Positions 17,855-26,353 of a DNA stretch of 64,000 nucleotides are shown here, piece by piece; the first letter of the stretch is position 1; every line of letters begins with the position of its first letter. Location: the NCBI GenBank assembly GCA_030427805.1, contig JAUICP010000002.1:744001-808000 (forward strand), written 5' to 3'. The notes under the pieces were generated by a model, which saw only the letters and a list, made by a program, of their open reading frames with translations, did not search any database and was not told the DNA's origin. Made by a program: the position numbers and the translations under genes. This stretch comes from Bdellovibrionia bacterium (GTDB lineage Bacteria > Bdellovibrionota > Bdellovibrionia > Bdellovibrionales > JAGQZY01).

Positions 17855-19119
17855 ACAAGAAAAATAATTTAAAGCTATTGATTCTATTGGTATACAAGAA
17901 GGATGATGTCGATCACCCGATCGATATATTAAAAAATCATTTTTCTTTTCTATTTTCGCAACTTTCAATAGATACAAAGTATCCAATCAAAACTACAAGT
18001 AACGCCAATGATATTAATTCGCACCTAAATGATGAAAACTATGACTTTATTCTGCAGATCAAAGATGAGATATGCTTTCATCACCTAGACCTTTTTATGG
18101 ATAAAGTCAGTGAAACAATAAACAATAATGAAGAGTTTTTTATTGGCAGGAATATAAAAAAGGATTCGAAACACATTGAGGCAGAATCCAGTATTTTTAT
18201 TTTCGATTGTAAGAAATTAAGAAACCAAAATGCAGTCCTATCCTTTAATGGCAATACTGATCGAGTGACCCTTAACTTACCAGAAACCTATGAGTGCAAA
18301 GAGATGGATGACCAGTCCGAGTCTACTTTTGTTAGATTTAACAGACAGAGTAAGAGCAAATTCCTCGACGCACTCGCAGTGTTTAATAACTACTATGCTT
18401 TTAATACCAATTCTTTTTTCGTCGCCAACACAGAAGATTTTGAGCATTTCTCTAAAGACCTCGTCGATGAAATAGGGCCACTTTCTTGCCTTGTCATTCC
18501 CGCCAGTGGCTTGTTACCCTTGAGGCTCTTAAAGTTATTTGATTACATAGACAATGAGGAACAGAAAACTCGTCTCTTTATCTATGATACGTCCGACATT
18601 TCTCTAAAGGTCTACGAAAGACTTTTCAACGACTGGAATGGCTCTAAATACGCGGACTTCGTTCTTGAGCAAAGTCACGGACTTGTAAAGGCTCATTCAA
18701 AGGCAGAAAAACAGTGGAGTGAATTTAACAACCTTTTCACCACCGAGAACAACTTTAAGAGTTGGTTCAATAATCTAAAAGAGCGCATAAGTTTCGAGTT
18801 TTTAAACATGAATGCTTTTACAAATAAGTTTCTCGAGTCTCCGTGGAATACAGAACAAAACCAGGGCGCGACTCTTATCTCTCTAAGCAATATCTTTAAT
18901 TTTGCCCCCACCTCTTGGTACTTTAGCTACAACTATAGAATGAACAAGCTGAACGAAATTGTTTCGTACTATAAAAAGCAAGCACCAGGAAATTGGCTCT
19001 ATGGAAACTATGCCTTTTTTGACGGAGAGAAGTTTATCCCGAGAACATTTTTTTCTACGGCACACAATTTAGATTTGATTGAAGTAAAAGAGCTTCCTTG
19101 GGAAACTTTTCAGAGTTAG
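17851..19119 (+). CDS. Unrecognised PWE-tail protein (family A, second copy)
   Basis: The ATG at 17851 is chosen over an upstream in-frame TTG because GGGAG lies 5 bases before it and it forms an ATGA overlap with the preceding stop. The 422-residue product parallels 14005 throughout: YDFILQIKDE, then IPASGLLPL, a FIYDTSD turn, DWNGSKY, LSLSNIFNF, RMNKLNEI, and a LPWETFQ ending. The region from ASG to PWE is the best conserved and is presumably the functional core. Function is unknown. It faces rSAM copy 10 with 8 bases between the stops, mirroring the arrangement at 14005/15239. Confidence 0.6.
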   Translation: MNKKNNLKLLILLVYKKDDVDHPIDILKNHFSFLFSQLSIDTKYPIKTTSNANDINSHLNDENYDFILQIKDEICFHHLDLFMDKVSETINNNEEFFIGRNIKKDSKHIEAESSIFIFDCKKLRNQNAVLSFNGNTDRVTLNLPETYECKEMDDQSESTFVRFNRQSKSKFLDALAVFNNYYAFNTNSFFVANTEDFEHFSKDLVDEIGPLSCLVIPASGLLPLRLLKLFDYIDNEEQKTRLFIYDTSDISLKVYERLFNDWNGSKYADFVLEQSHGLVKAHSKAEKQWSEFNNLFTTENNFKSWFNNLKERISFEFLNMNAFTNKFLESPWNTEQNQGATLISLSNIFNFAPTSWYFSYNYRMNKLNEIVSYYKKQAPGNWLYGNYAFFDGEKFIPRTFFSTAHNLDLIEVKELPWETFQS

Positions 19120-19127
19120 CTCAAATA

Positions 19128-20327
19128 TCACATCAAAATTGTGCTTAAAGACGCAAAGTAATCCTTAAGTGGCATCTTTTGATGATGTTCCAAAAATGAG
19201 ATTCTACTTCTTCTTGTTTCTATAATTTCTTCACTTACAGGTTTTGAGTAAATAGCTTTTTGTAGCTCTTCAACAAGAGGTGAATAGTCTTCAGGCAAGT
19301 TGCTTTTGGCTGACTCTAATCTCTCGGAGTACAATTCTCTTTGTTTTTCTGAAAGGGCATGTAAAGCAAGGGCATCGCCAGCGTAATGGTGGACTCTATG
19401 GGCTAAGTTCGGCCAGTCCAATTTGAAAAGATCTCGATCGATGGGCGCTAATTTAGCTACAATTTCTTCGATATAGTAACTATTGAGCAGATTCCAACAT
19501 ACATCGAGTTTGACTTGAATTTTTTCGTTCACTATGTCAGAAAATTTTTCGAAATTTCTCTCTACAATGTTCCATTTTGCGGGAAACCTTTGAAACTCAA
19601 ATCTTTGTCCAATATCGTCAATACTCAAGGTGATCTTGACCTTTTTAAATAGTTGAAACTTTTCAATTAACTTTTTAGGAAAAACTGTCCCGTTAGTATT
19701 ATACCAAAGAGTAACCTTCGAAGGGTCGCCCTCAGCTATTATGAGGTCAATGAGGCGCTCATTTTCTTTTACCAAAAATGGCTCTCCACCCATTATATGA
19801 AAAAGTCTTACCCCAGAAAAATTATCAAAACTGTAAAAACGATCTTGCTCGACCCAGGTAGATAGCTGTAAAAGTTCGTCTGACTCCTCTTTTCTAGAGT
19901 CTCCAATCGCGCTATGAAGCTCCGCCCACTTTGAACTATTGACTGGGTTACAAATACCACAACGAAGATTGCATTTAAGACCGAGCTTAATTTCTAAAAA
20001 AATGAGCTCGTCCTGTCCTTCTTGGTAATCATAATCTTCAACGATCTCACTAAAGGTTTTTCTCAACGAAGTGAGACCACTATCATCGGCATTCCAGCAC
20101 GTTTGACAATAGGGGTGTCTCTCTCCGTTTTTGAAACTTTTTTGAAATTCAATAAAGTCACTACAACTTCTTATTTCAGACAGATTCCGTTTATTGAGAT
20201 TAAAGCTTCCACCTTCATTGTCCTTAAATGGGGGGGCCAGACAACAAGCTTTGACATCACCCTGCCCTTCAATCGCTAAATGGCTGAATGGCATCCGACA
20301 AAAGTTTTTCTTCTTAAGGTAATCCAT
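19128..20327 (-). CDS. Twitch-domain radical SAM protein (copy 10)
   Basis: A 399-residue sister of copy 9. The ATG at 20327 follows an in-frame TTG that is less likely to be used. Twitch C10, C28-C29, C74 and C77; core C119, C123 and C126; MGGEP follows. The stretch around the core (LKCNLRCGICNPVNSSKW) and the SIDDIGQRFEFQRFPAKW block are close to identical with copy 9. The tail is less conserved at the end (KDYFASLSTIL, no Pro-Glu). It lies 42 bases downstream of the oxygenase operon on the same strand, so it may be the last gene of that operon. Confidence 0.87.
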   Translation of the reverse strand: MDYLKKKNFCRMPFSHLAIEGQGDVKACCLAPPFKDNEGGSFNLNKRNLSEIRSCSDFIEFQKSFKNGERHPYCQTCWNADDSGLTSLRKTFSEIVEDYDYQEGQDELIFLEIKLGLKCNLRCGICNPVNSSKWAELHSAIGDSRKEESDELLQLSTWVEQDRFYSFDNFSGVRLFHIMGGEPFLVKENERLIDLIIAEGDPSKVTLWYNTNGTVFPKKLIEKFQLFKKVKITLSIDDIGQRFEFQRFPAKWNIVERNFEKFSDIVNEKIQVKLDVCWNLLNSYYIEEIVAKLAPIDRDLFKLDWPNLAHRVHHYAGDALALHALSEKQRELYSERLESAKSNLPEDYSPLVEELQKAIYSKPVSEEIIETRRSRISFLEHHQKMPLKDYFASLSTILM

Positions 20328-20369
20328 CAAAAGATTCTTTTCTGTTCAACATCTAATTGGGCTGGCGGT

Positions 20370-21173
20370 CTAAAGGCTATTGACAATCATATCCTCGAAT
20401 TCCTCAAAACGAGGCCCCTGAAGCCCATGTACAATTATATGATAACGATCTTCATCCGAAAAATTATATACAGCGTGATGATTTCCGATATCCATCCAAC
20501 GAATATCTCCCGGTCTCCAGGGAACTATGCCAAATTGGTCCATAAACATATTGCAGCCGAAAGGCTGATTGAGAGCGATATTAACGGCAAAAAAACCTCT
20601 CTCTCCATCTGTATCACGATGTGGTGTAATTGAGCCCCCTGGTTCTAGTAAAACAAACCTCAAGCGATGAAATTCAGAATATGGCCAATTTTCTTTAAAC
20701 CACTCTGAGGTAACTGGACATCGATCAGCAATCTCAGTCCATTGATAATTAGCTTCTTCCCTCGACTTGTAACCATACATATTAAAATCATTGGTGTGTC
20801 CCGGAGAGCTTCCATGGAGGCATAAAGCTTTCCATCCGTAGTTGGGATCTCTTCTGTGATCCGTAAAAAGGTGTTTTAGGGCCTTTGCCTCTTCTAGGGA
20901 TTTTTTATACGGAAACTCTTTCTTTATCCTAAATGTACTGATAGATCGACAATTTTTAATAGCTTCAAATTTTTCTCTTCGTCCTTTGAGTTGTAAAATC
21001 TCTTCTCTCGGAAGGTAACTCTTATCCTCATGCAAGTTTTTGCTAATAAAGTCCCTGAGACCTTCATGGTCTACCTTGTGGAGTTGAGATCTCATAAAAG
21101 CGATTTCATGATTTAAAAAAGAGCTTTGAGCAAAATCAGAGTTTATCAGGTTACGAAATCGAGTTAAGATCAT
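20370..21173 (-). CDS. Aspartyl/asparaginyl beta-hydroxylase-like oxygenase
   Basis: A 267-residue protein with the iron-site motif H185-R-D187 in LEPGGSITPHRDTDG, the distal H233 in GNHHAVYN, and R243 in an EDRYHIIVHG strand that would bind 2-oxoglutarate. This matches the aspartyl/asparaginyl beta-hydroxylase family, which hydroxylates Asp/Asn residues or free substrates. An ALCLHG...YQWTEIADRCP block is shared with the paralogue at 23215 (ICLHG...YSWTEIADLCP). Its ATG abuts the TAG of the upstream gene with no spacing. The natural substrate is unknown. Confidence 0.82.
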   Translation of the reverse strand: MILTRFRNLINSDFAQSSFLNHEIAFMRSQLHKVDHEGLRDFISKNLHEDKSYLPREEILQLKGRREKFEAIKNCRSISTFRIKKEFPYKKSLEEAKALKHLFTDHRRDPNYGWKALCLHGSSPGHTNDFNMYGYKSREEANYQWTEIADRCPVTSEWFKENWPYSEFHRLRFVLLEPGGSITPHRDTDGERGFFAVNIALNQPFGCNMFMDQFGIVPWRPGDIRWMDIGNHHAVYNFSDEDRYHIIVHGLQGPRFEEFEDMIVNSL

Positions 21174-23210
21174 CTATGAAATCTCCCTTAGAATTTCCGA
21201 AACTGGTTTGCCATGTATCATTTTATTACAAAACAAAGTCGTTTCAGGCGCTTGCAATAGTAGCATCTGGGGGTCATGGGCGACCAAGTCTTTCAGCCAT
21301 TTAGTATAGGCCTTTCCGTAATCCTGACCCAAAGCACTAAAGCTGAACTCATTATACCAAACATTGCTAGCCCACAAAATATTCTTTTCATCAGTAGAAA
21401 CCCTATCAAATAACTGATGTATAGACTTAAGTAGATCTAATTCGTAGAAGTCAAATTCCAGTAACTTGAACTCCATCCAGTGTTTCTGGAATTCCCTCTC
21501 ACCGCCCCACCAGCTCAACTCTTTCTGCCAGGCTTCCTCGAGCTTCATTTTGTCTCCAAGAAAAGACTGCCTTAGGTTCCAATGATTATCTCCTAGAAAC
21601 TCAATGAGATCGCGACCATCCCAGGACTGAATCAAACTCTTTTTTAAAGCGAGTGAATCTCTATTGATATCAAAATAACTCACCTTTCGACAGCCCTTAC
21701 CCAGCTTACTCCAGAGGGCGAAAAGCTTAAAACCCGAACTCAATCCAATAAGGTGATAATCCATATTGGGTTTTTCGAGCCCCTCTAGGTCATTGTAATT
21801 TTCGGTGTTAAATACAAAAACCCTATCAAATCCTCTTTTTCTGTTTTCCTTCTGAATATTTTGCTCTCGCTCTAAGGACTCTTCTGTTTGCCTAGGGTCA
21901 TCACCTGCATAAACATGCCCCGAACCAAATTCGTCATATTTACAATCGATGTGATAAAAGGGAAATTCCTTAAAAGTTTCGAATATTTTTCCCCGTTTGA
22001 TCAGCTTGATAATTTCGCTTTTATTTTTTGAATTCCAATTGAGAACACTCATATAGCTACTAGGGTGCCATTGGTGAAAAGAAACAAAGTATTTGTGCCT
22101 ATACAAGTCCGCATATTTAAGTAAAAGCTCCAGGGCCTCATCTCCCCTAGGAACGAACCCCGGCTCGATATAGATAATCTGTCCCCGATCACCCGAGAGG
22201 GAATTTAAATCGGCCTTATCCAATCGAACGAGTCTTTTCTCATTTAACATGAGTTCAAAAAAATAATGAAATCGAACCACTTCTTCAGTGAAATCCACTA
22301 TTTTCTTATCGACAGAATTGTTCTCTCGGTCTCTAGAATCAATAACAAATTTTTTCTCAGAATCCCTGTCTATCTTGTGGTTTTCATGATGCTCGAAGAA
22401 TTTTATTTCTACAGAGCTGTGTCCCGCAGGCACATATTCTACAATAAATGAATAGCGTTCCTTGGATTTGTTTTCTCTGGTAGGTATAAGCCGGTGGGAC
22501 GTCGCCTTAAATGAATCTATCAACGAATATCGACCGAGAAGTAATAGCATTTGATCCTTAAATTGAATATTGGTCCAGCCATCGTCTTCATAGTCAAAAC
22601 ACTGTAATTCGCCTGAAGTGTCACCCAAATGGACTGAATAAAGTGTTTCATCATCGTGAATGTCCCCGAAGCTCGTAGAACCCAAATAGTTTAGATTGTA
22701 ATCATACTCTTTCGCGGAGGTTGAATATTTAATGAGCATCATTTGATTAAGAAAAGGTTCATTTTGAAGCTTTGGAAAATTGAACTTCAACTCTTCGTTC
22801 GTCTTGGCTATGACCTCATAGATATTTACCAATCGTTCAAAGAGTGGGGCGTCTAGTTGGCTTTTCAACCAATCAAAGCTACTAGAAAAGATATGAATTT
22901 TTTCTCTAATAGCAAAACGATCGAGTTTTATTGGCTTTTCATAAACACGATGAACTTCCCAATTAATTCCATCTCTCGAGATTCTATAGCCAATTTGCGG
23001 AGCATAGACCTTTGAAAATGATTGAGTCGCCCTGACATTCGCATTCTCATCCCTAGAATTTTCTAGAAGTGAATTCTTAATTGCTTCAAATAATTCCGAA
23101 GTCTCAGTGGAATTGAAATTTAAGTTTTTGAGGTATTTCGAATCTAGAAAATACAAGCCCCCTGACTTCTCTAACATTTTATTAAGTTCGAGATCGTATT
23201 TTCTCAACAT
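21174..23210 (-). CDS. Oxygenase fused to a PWE-family-like module
   Basis: A 678-residue two-part protein. Residues about 60-260 form a 2-oxoglutarate/Fe(II) dioxygenase core with H185-D-D187 (GDIHDDETLYSVHLG), distal H239 in KATSHRLIP, and R252 in ERYSFIVEY, as in DIOX/prolyl-hydroxylase-type enzymes. After about residue 340 comes a second part: GLSSGFKLF, a YFDINRDSLALKK turn, QSWDGRDL and SNVWYNEF. These line up with ASG, YD, WDG and SN-I-F of the 14005/17851 proteins, though the PWE tail is absent. It sits between two Asp/Asn-hydroxylase-like genes with 0 and 4 bases of spacing. Confidence 0.72.
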   Translation of the reverse strand: MLRKYDLELNKMLEKSGGLYFLDSKYLKNLNFNSTETSELFEAIKNSLLENSRDENANVRATQSFSKVYAPQIGYRISRDGINWEVHRVYEKPIKLDRFAIREKIHIFSSSFDWLKSQLDAPLFERLVNIYEVIAKTNEELKFNFPKLQNEPFLNQMMLIKYSTSAKEYDYNLNYLGSTSFGDIHDDETLYSVHLGDTSGELQCFDYEDDGWTNIQFKDQMLLLLGRYSLIDSFKATSHRLIPTRENKSKERYSFIVEYVPAGHSSVEIKFFEHHENHKIDRDSEKKFVIDSRDRENNSVDKKIVDFTEEVVRFHYFFELMLNEKRLVRLDKADLNSLSGDRGQIIYIEPGFVPRGDEALELLLKYADLYRHKYFVSFHQWHPSSYMSVLNWNSKNKSEIIKLIKRGKIFETFKEFPFYHIDCKYDEFGSGHVYAGDDPRQTEESLEREQNIQKENRKRGFDRVFVFNTENYNDLEGLEKPNMDYHLIGLSSGFKLFALWSKLGKGCRKVSYFDINRDSLALKKSLIQSWDGRDLIEFLGDNHWNLRQSFLGDKMKLEEAWQKELSWWGGEREFQKHWMEFKLLEFDFYELDLLKSIHQLFDRVSTDEKNILWASNVWYNEFSFSALGQDYGKAYTKWLKDLVAHDPQMLLLQAPETTLFCNKMIHGKPVSEILREIS

Positions 23211-23214
23211 GACT

Positions 23215-23958
23215 TTACAAACCTAGTCTCTTTAAAATAGCTGAATAAGTAATTTTCTCGTCTTCATCGAGTCGATCCAATCCACTTTGAGCAATGAGTT
23301 TTAAGAAATCATTATATCCCTTTTTATAGTGGGCTTCGGCAATAATGTGATATCGATCCTCGTTAGACCGGTTCCAAACAGAGTGTCTATTCGAGAGATC
23401 GATCAAATAGCCCTTACCTGACTCCAGTGGAATTCGACCAAAGTTTTCAACAACAAAGTGGCATTCGTCGGGGACAGTCAGAGGAATTGACAGTGGCCCC
23501 CTCAGTCCCTTTCGATCTCGATCTCTGTGCGGAAGTATATAGCCACCTGGCTCAATCAACATAAATCGGATGCGATGATAAGCTTCGGAAGGATAGCTTT
23601 CTGAAAAATACCTTTTGGTTATCGGGCAGAGATCGGCGATCTCCGTCCAAGAATAGTGAGCATCCTTTTCGGAAATTCCGTAGTCCTCGGGGCACATTGT
23701 CTTTTCTTTGCCCAAACCATGGAGACAAATTCCTCTCCAAAGGTGATTTCCCTCTGAATCCCTATGGGGAACGAAGAGGTTTTTTGTCGCTTTTACTTCA
23801 CTTAAAATTTCGGCTAGTGGGAAATCAGGTAAATCAAACTGATACCATGGTAAGTTATTCTTCGACTCTAATTTCAATTGATCGCTTATCGGTACTTCCC
23901 TATCGAGTTCTATATTTCGATCCCAAGATTTATAAAAATTCTCTAACTGATCTATCAT
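23215..23958 (-). CDS. Aspartyl/asparaginyl beta-hydroxylase-like oxygenase (paralogue)
   Basis: A 247-residue homologue of 20370. The iron-site dyad is H144-R-D146 in IEPGGYILPHRDRD, the distal His is H192 (NRHSVWN), and the 2-oxoglutarate arginine candidate is R202 (EDRYHII). The two copies share order and spacing of all these elements but differ strongly at their N-termini, so they may act on different positions or substrates. The ATG follows the TAA of the upstream rSAM gene directly, with no intervening base, suggesting tight translational coupling. Confidence 0.82.
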   Translation of the reverse strand: MIDQLENFYKSWDRNIELDREVPISDQLKLESKNNLPWYQFDLPDFPLAEILSEVKATKNLFVPHRDSEGNHLWRGICLHGLGKEKTMCPEDYGISEKDAHYSWTEIADLCPITKRYFSESYPSEAYHRIRFMLIEPGGYILPHRDRDRKGLRGPLSIPLTVPDECHFVVENFGRIPLESGKGYLIDLSNRHSVWNRSNEDRYHIIAEAHYKKGYNDFLKLIAQSGLDRLDEDEKITYSAILKRLGL

Positions 23959-25206
23959 TTATTGAACCTGGCTCGAGTAAAATGTCGAAAATTCTGGAAT
24001 GTAGTCAAGAAGAGAGGTGCCTCGCAGCTTATCTAATGCCTGATTATATCGAACAAATTGATTTCTCAGCTCACTAGATCGAAGGTCGGAAAAGAAGTCA
24101 GATTTCAGGCTCGCTTTTATTTTTTCAAAGCCCGTGTCTAGTACGAGACGATTTACGGGAAGTTCATAGTGTCTCTTTACGACTGTATTTCTACTCAACT
24201 TTTCCAAAGCAATCTCTTTTATTTCGTTTGGCAAAATTTGATAATTCAAATACTCAGGTCTCACAACAGTATTAGACATCACAATTTCATCAGTATCGAC
24301 TTTAGTTTTTTCAAACCAATCAAGGGTTTCTGAAAGGGATAATATGTTGTAGATCGACATTGTTATTGTAAAAATTAACTGCAAGTTAGGGACATTTCTA
24401 AATAGAGGTATGTTTTTTTCTAAATCATGAATTCCAAAGGAGTCGCCACCGCGAATATAGGAATATAATGGACCCGATGACTCAATACTTAGATGAAATT
24501 CAACTGATTTAAAGTGGGAGAGAATAGAAATTAGTTCCTGATTAATTTGCGAACCATTTGTTGATAAATCGAGAGTGATATCTTTAGCTATCCGCCATTC
24601 TACTAACTTTTTTAAAACTTTTATATTATTAGACTCTAAAAGAGGTTCACCGCCTCTCAATGAAAGGTACTTTAGTTTCTGAAAAAGTTTAGGGCTAGAT
24701 AAAAGGTTTTCAATGGTTTCATCTTGAATCTTTCGAGGGCGATTGAAACGAGGCCTATGGAACCCTTCGTAATTTTCATTCAAATATAGGTCCTCTTTTA
24801 TCCACGAAGATGAGGAGACTGAATTACACATTCGACATTTTAAATTACAAAAGTTAGATATATTTAAATCCAAATACTCCAGGACAACATTGTCTACATC
24901 TCCTTGTTTTGGATTTAGCTTGTCAAAAAAGAATTGCCGTCTCGAGTGGCCAATGGACTCTTCTTTCTTCTTACAATTCGAGCAATCTTCAGGAAAGACA
25001 CCATTCCGAAACAGCTCTCGTAGTTTTTCGAATCCGCCGACTTCAAATACCTCAATTGGGTCATCCCGGTCTATATTCCCGAGACCAGAGACGAATTGAA
25101 CATCTGGCTGAATAGTCCCATCGGGGCCAATCGCAAGAGCTCTCCATGGCGCAAGACAAGGTTTTTTATGCAAAGTAATCCTCACATTCGCCTTTTCTTC
25201 GGACAT
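23959..25206 (-). CDS. Twitch-domain radical SAM protein (copy 11), auxiliary site incomplete
   Basis: A 415-residue paralogue with an intact core (C120, C124, C127; RGGEP) but a depleted twitch: C17, C75 and C78 are present, while the position of the CC pair reads QPDVQF. With one ligand missing the auxiliary cluster may be absent, or be a 3Fe or open-site cluster that binds substrate directly. It is closest to copy 6 (shared IGHSRR and SYIRGG motifs). The tail is ALDKLRGTSLLDYIPEF. The start lies 41 bases inside the end of the amidinotransferase gene, so these genes belong to one operon running 26242 to about 19128. Confidence 0.85.
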   Translation of the reverse strand: MSEEKANVRITLHKKPCLAPWRALAIGPDGTIQPDVQFVSGLGNIDRDDPIEVFEVGGFEKLRELFRNGVFPEDCSNCKKKEESIGHSRRQFFFDKLNPKQGDVDNVVLEYLDLNISNFCNLKCRMCNSVSSSSWIKEDLYLNENYEGFHRPRFNRPRKIQDETIENLLSSPKLFQKLKYLSLRGGEPLLESNNIKVLKKLVEWRIAKDITLDLSTNGSQINQELISILSHFKSVEFHLSIESSGPLYSYIRGGDSFGIHDLEKNIPLFRNVPNLQLIFTITMSIYNILSLSETLDWFEKTKVDTDEIVMSNTVVRPEYLNYQILPNEIKEIALEKLSRNTVVKRHYELPVNRLVLDTGFEKIKASLKSDFFSDLRSSELRNQFVRYNQALDKLRGTSLLDYIPEFSTFYSSQVQ

Positions 25207-26242
25207 CCAAAGTCACACAATGAATGGCGCCATCCCAAAAATACTGGTGACGAAAGTTCCATGGAACGGCTTCGACACCGTGTTTTTTAAGCTCATCGAA
25301 CACTTTTTTATTGTACCCATTCGTAATGACAACTTTTTCGGAAACACTCAACATATTTACATCAAAGACCGTTTCGTCGACATATCCAATCCATTCACTA
25401 AGCCACTCTTGTACAAAGTCTTTATAAAACCTCTTTTTCTTAATTTTATTAAAATGTTCCGGAAAGGGACTTCCTGTATCAACGAAGATCTGATGCCAAG
25501 GCTTTAGCTTATCTGGGATATGGCTCTGATCCCAAGCAATCAACACACCCGGCTTTATTAATGCAATCTTTCCATCAATATGACCAGCGCAAGGAGCTGG
25601 GTTAAGTCGGTATTCTGGCCCCACTACTCTTTTAATCCACTCGAGACCTATTTCTGTTCCCTTTCCCTTTTTTGAATATTCACCAAAACTCGGCTGGCTA
25701 AAGAACAAGTCTCTTCCACATTTTATGACATTCGCCGCGTGAAAAAGAATTTTTTGATTTTCTAGTTCCGAATAAGTCGGTGGGTTGTTTTCAATATAGG
25801 GCTCGGGCATCGATATCCAATCCGCACCCCTCTCAAAATAATCTAAAAACAGGTCATAATAGTGCCAATTTTCGAAGAATCGATTTTCGCTTTTGGTATA
25901 GGTCTGGATGATTTTATTGTTTAAAATAAGTACGGTATCTCGAGGCATCAAAGGGTGGTTTGGAAAGGTAAAATCAAAGACACCGAGATCAATTGTATTA
26001 ACCCGATTTTCTTTTCCCAACTCAAAAAGGTGTTTCGGACGCTTTACCGTGACATCCATACCCTCTAATAGCTTTACCAGCTCACCGAGATCTTCCTCGG
26101 TCTCACCTAAAATCGTTTCAAGCCCACCTTTCAACTCTGGGTCATTAGAGAAGTAAAATGCATCCTTCGGATGAGCTGATCCCACAATAATTTCTTCTAA
26201 TTTTTGGAACTCAGAAAATATTTTTACGGGGCTCTCTTGCAT
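25166..26242 (-). CDS. Amidinotransferase (AGAT/StrB1-like)
   Basis: A 358-residue protein of the pentein (guanidino-group modifying) fold. The GRDLFF segment (D178), H221-I-D223 in a GHIDGKIALIKPG strand, and C342 in DGAIHCVTLDVRR correspond to the catalytic Asp, His and Cys of L-arginine:glycine or inosamine amidinotransferases. These enzymes move the amidino group of arginine to an amine acceptor through an amidino-cysteine intermediate. The active site appears intact. Length fits the family (about 350-390). It is first in the operon with rSAM copy 11 and the oxygenases, so a guanidino-containing product is a reasonable inference. The acceptor is unknown. Confidence 0.85.
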   Translation of the reverse strand: MQESPVKIFSEFQKLEEIIVGSAHPKDAFYFSNDPELKGGLETILGETEEDLGELVKLLEGMDVTVKRPKHLFELGKENRVNTIDLGVFDFTFPNHPLMPRDTVLILNNKIIQTYTKSENRFFENWHYYDLFLDYFERGADWISMPEPYIENNPPTYSELENQKILFHAANVIKCGRDLFFSQPSFGEYSKKGKGTEIGLEWIKRVVGPEYRLNPAPCAGHIDGKIALIKPGVLIAWDQSHIPDKLKPWHQIFVDTGSPFPEHFNKIKKKRFYKDFVQEWLSEWIGYVDETVFDVNMLSVSEKVVITNGYNKKVFDELKKHGVEAVPWNFRHQYFWDGAIHCVTLDVRRKGECEDYFA

Positions 26243-26257
26243 AATTCCTCACTAACA

Positions 26258-26286
26258 TTGGAAAATTAAGCTCTTAGCATTATACT
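26258..26286 (+). promoter_or_regulatory. Sigma-70-like promoter before the aminotransferase gene
   Basis: TTGGAA and TATACT are separated by exactly 17 bases in the divergent gap between 26242 and 26354. The -10 ends 67 bases before the ATG. No promoter for the opposite gene was clear. Confidence 0.45.
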
Positions 26287-26353
26287 GATATTAGAACAGT
26301 TTATCTAGGGGCCGTCAGCTTCCATGTGTCAATAAAGAAGAAAGAGATCTTTC

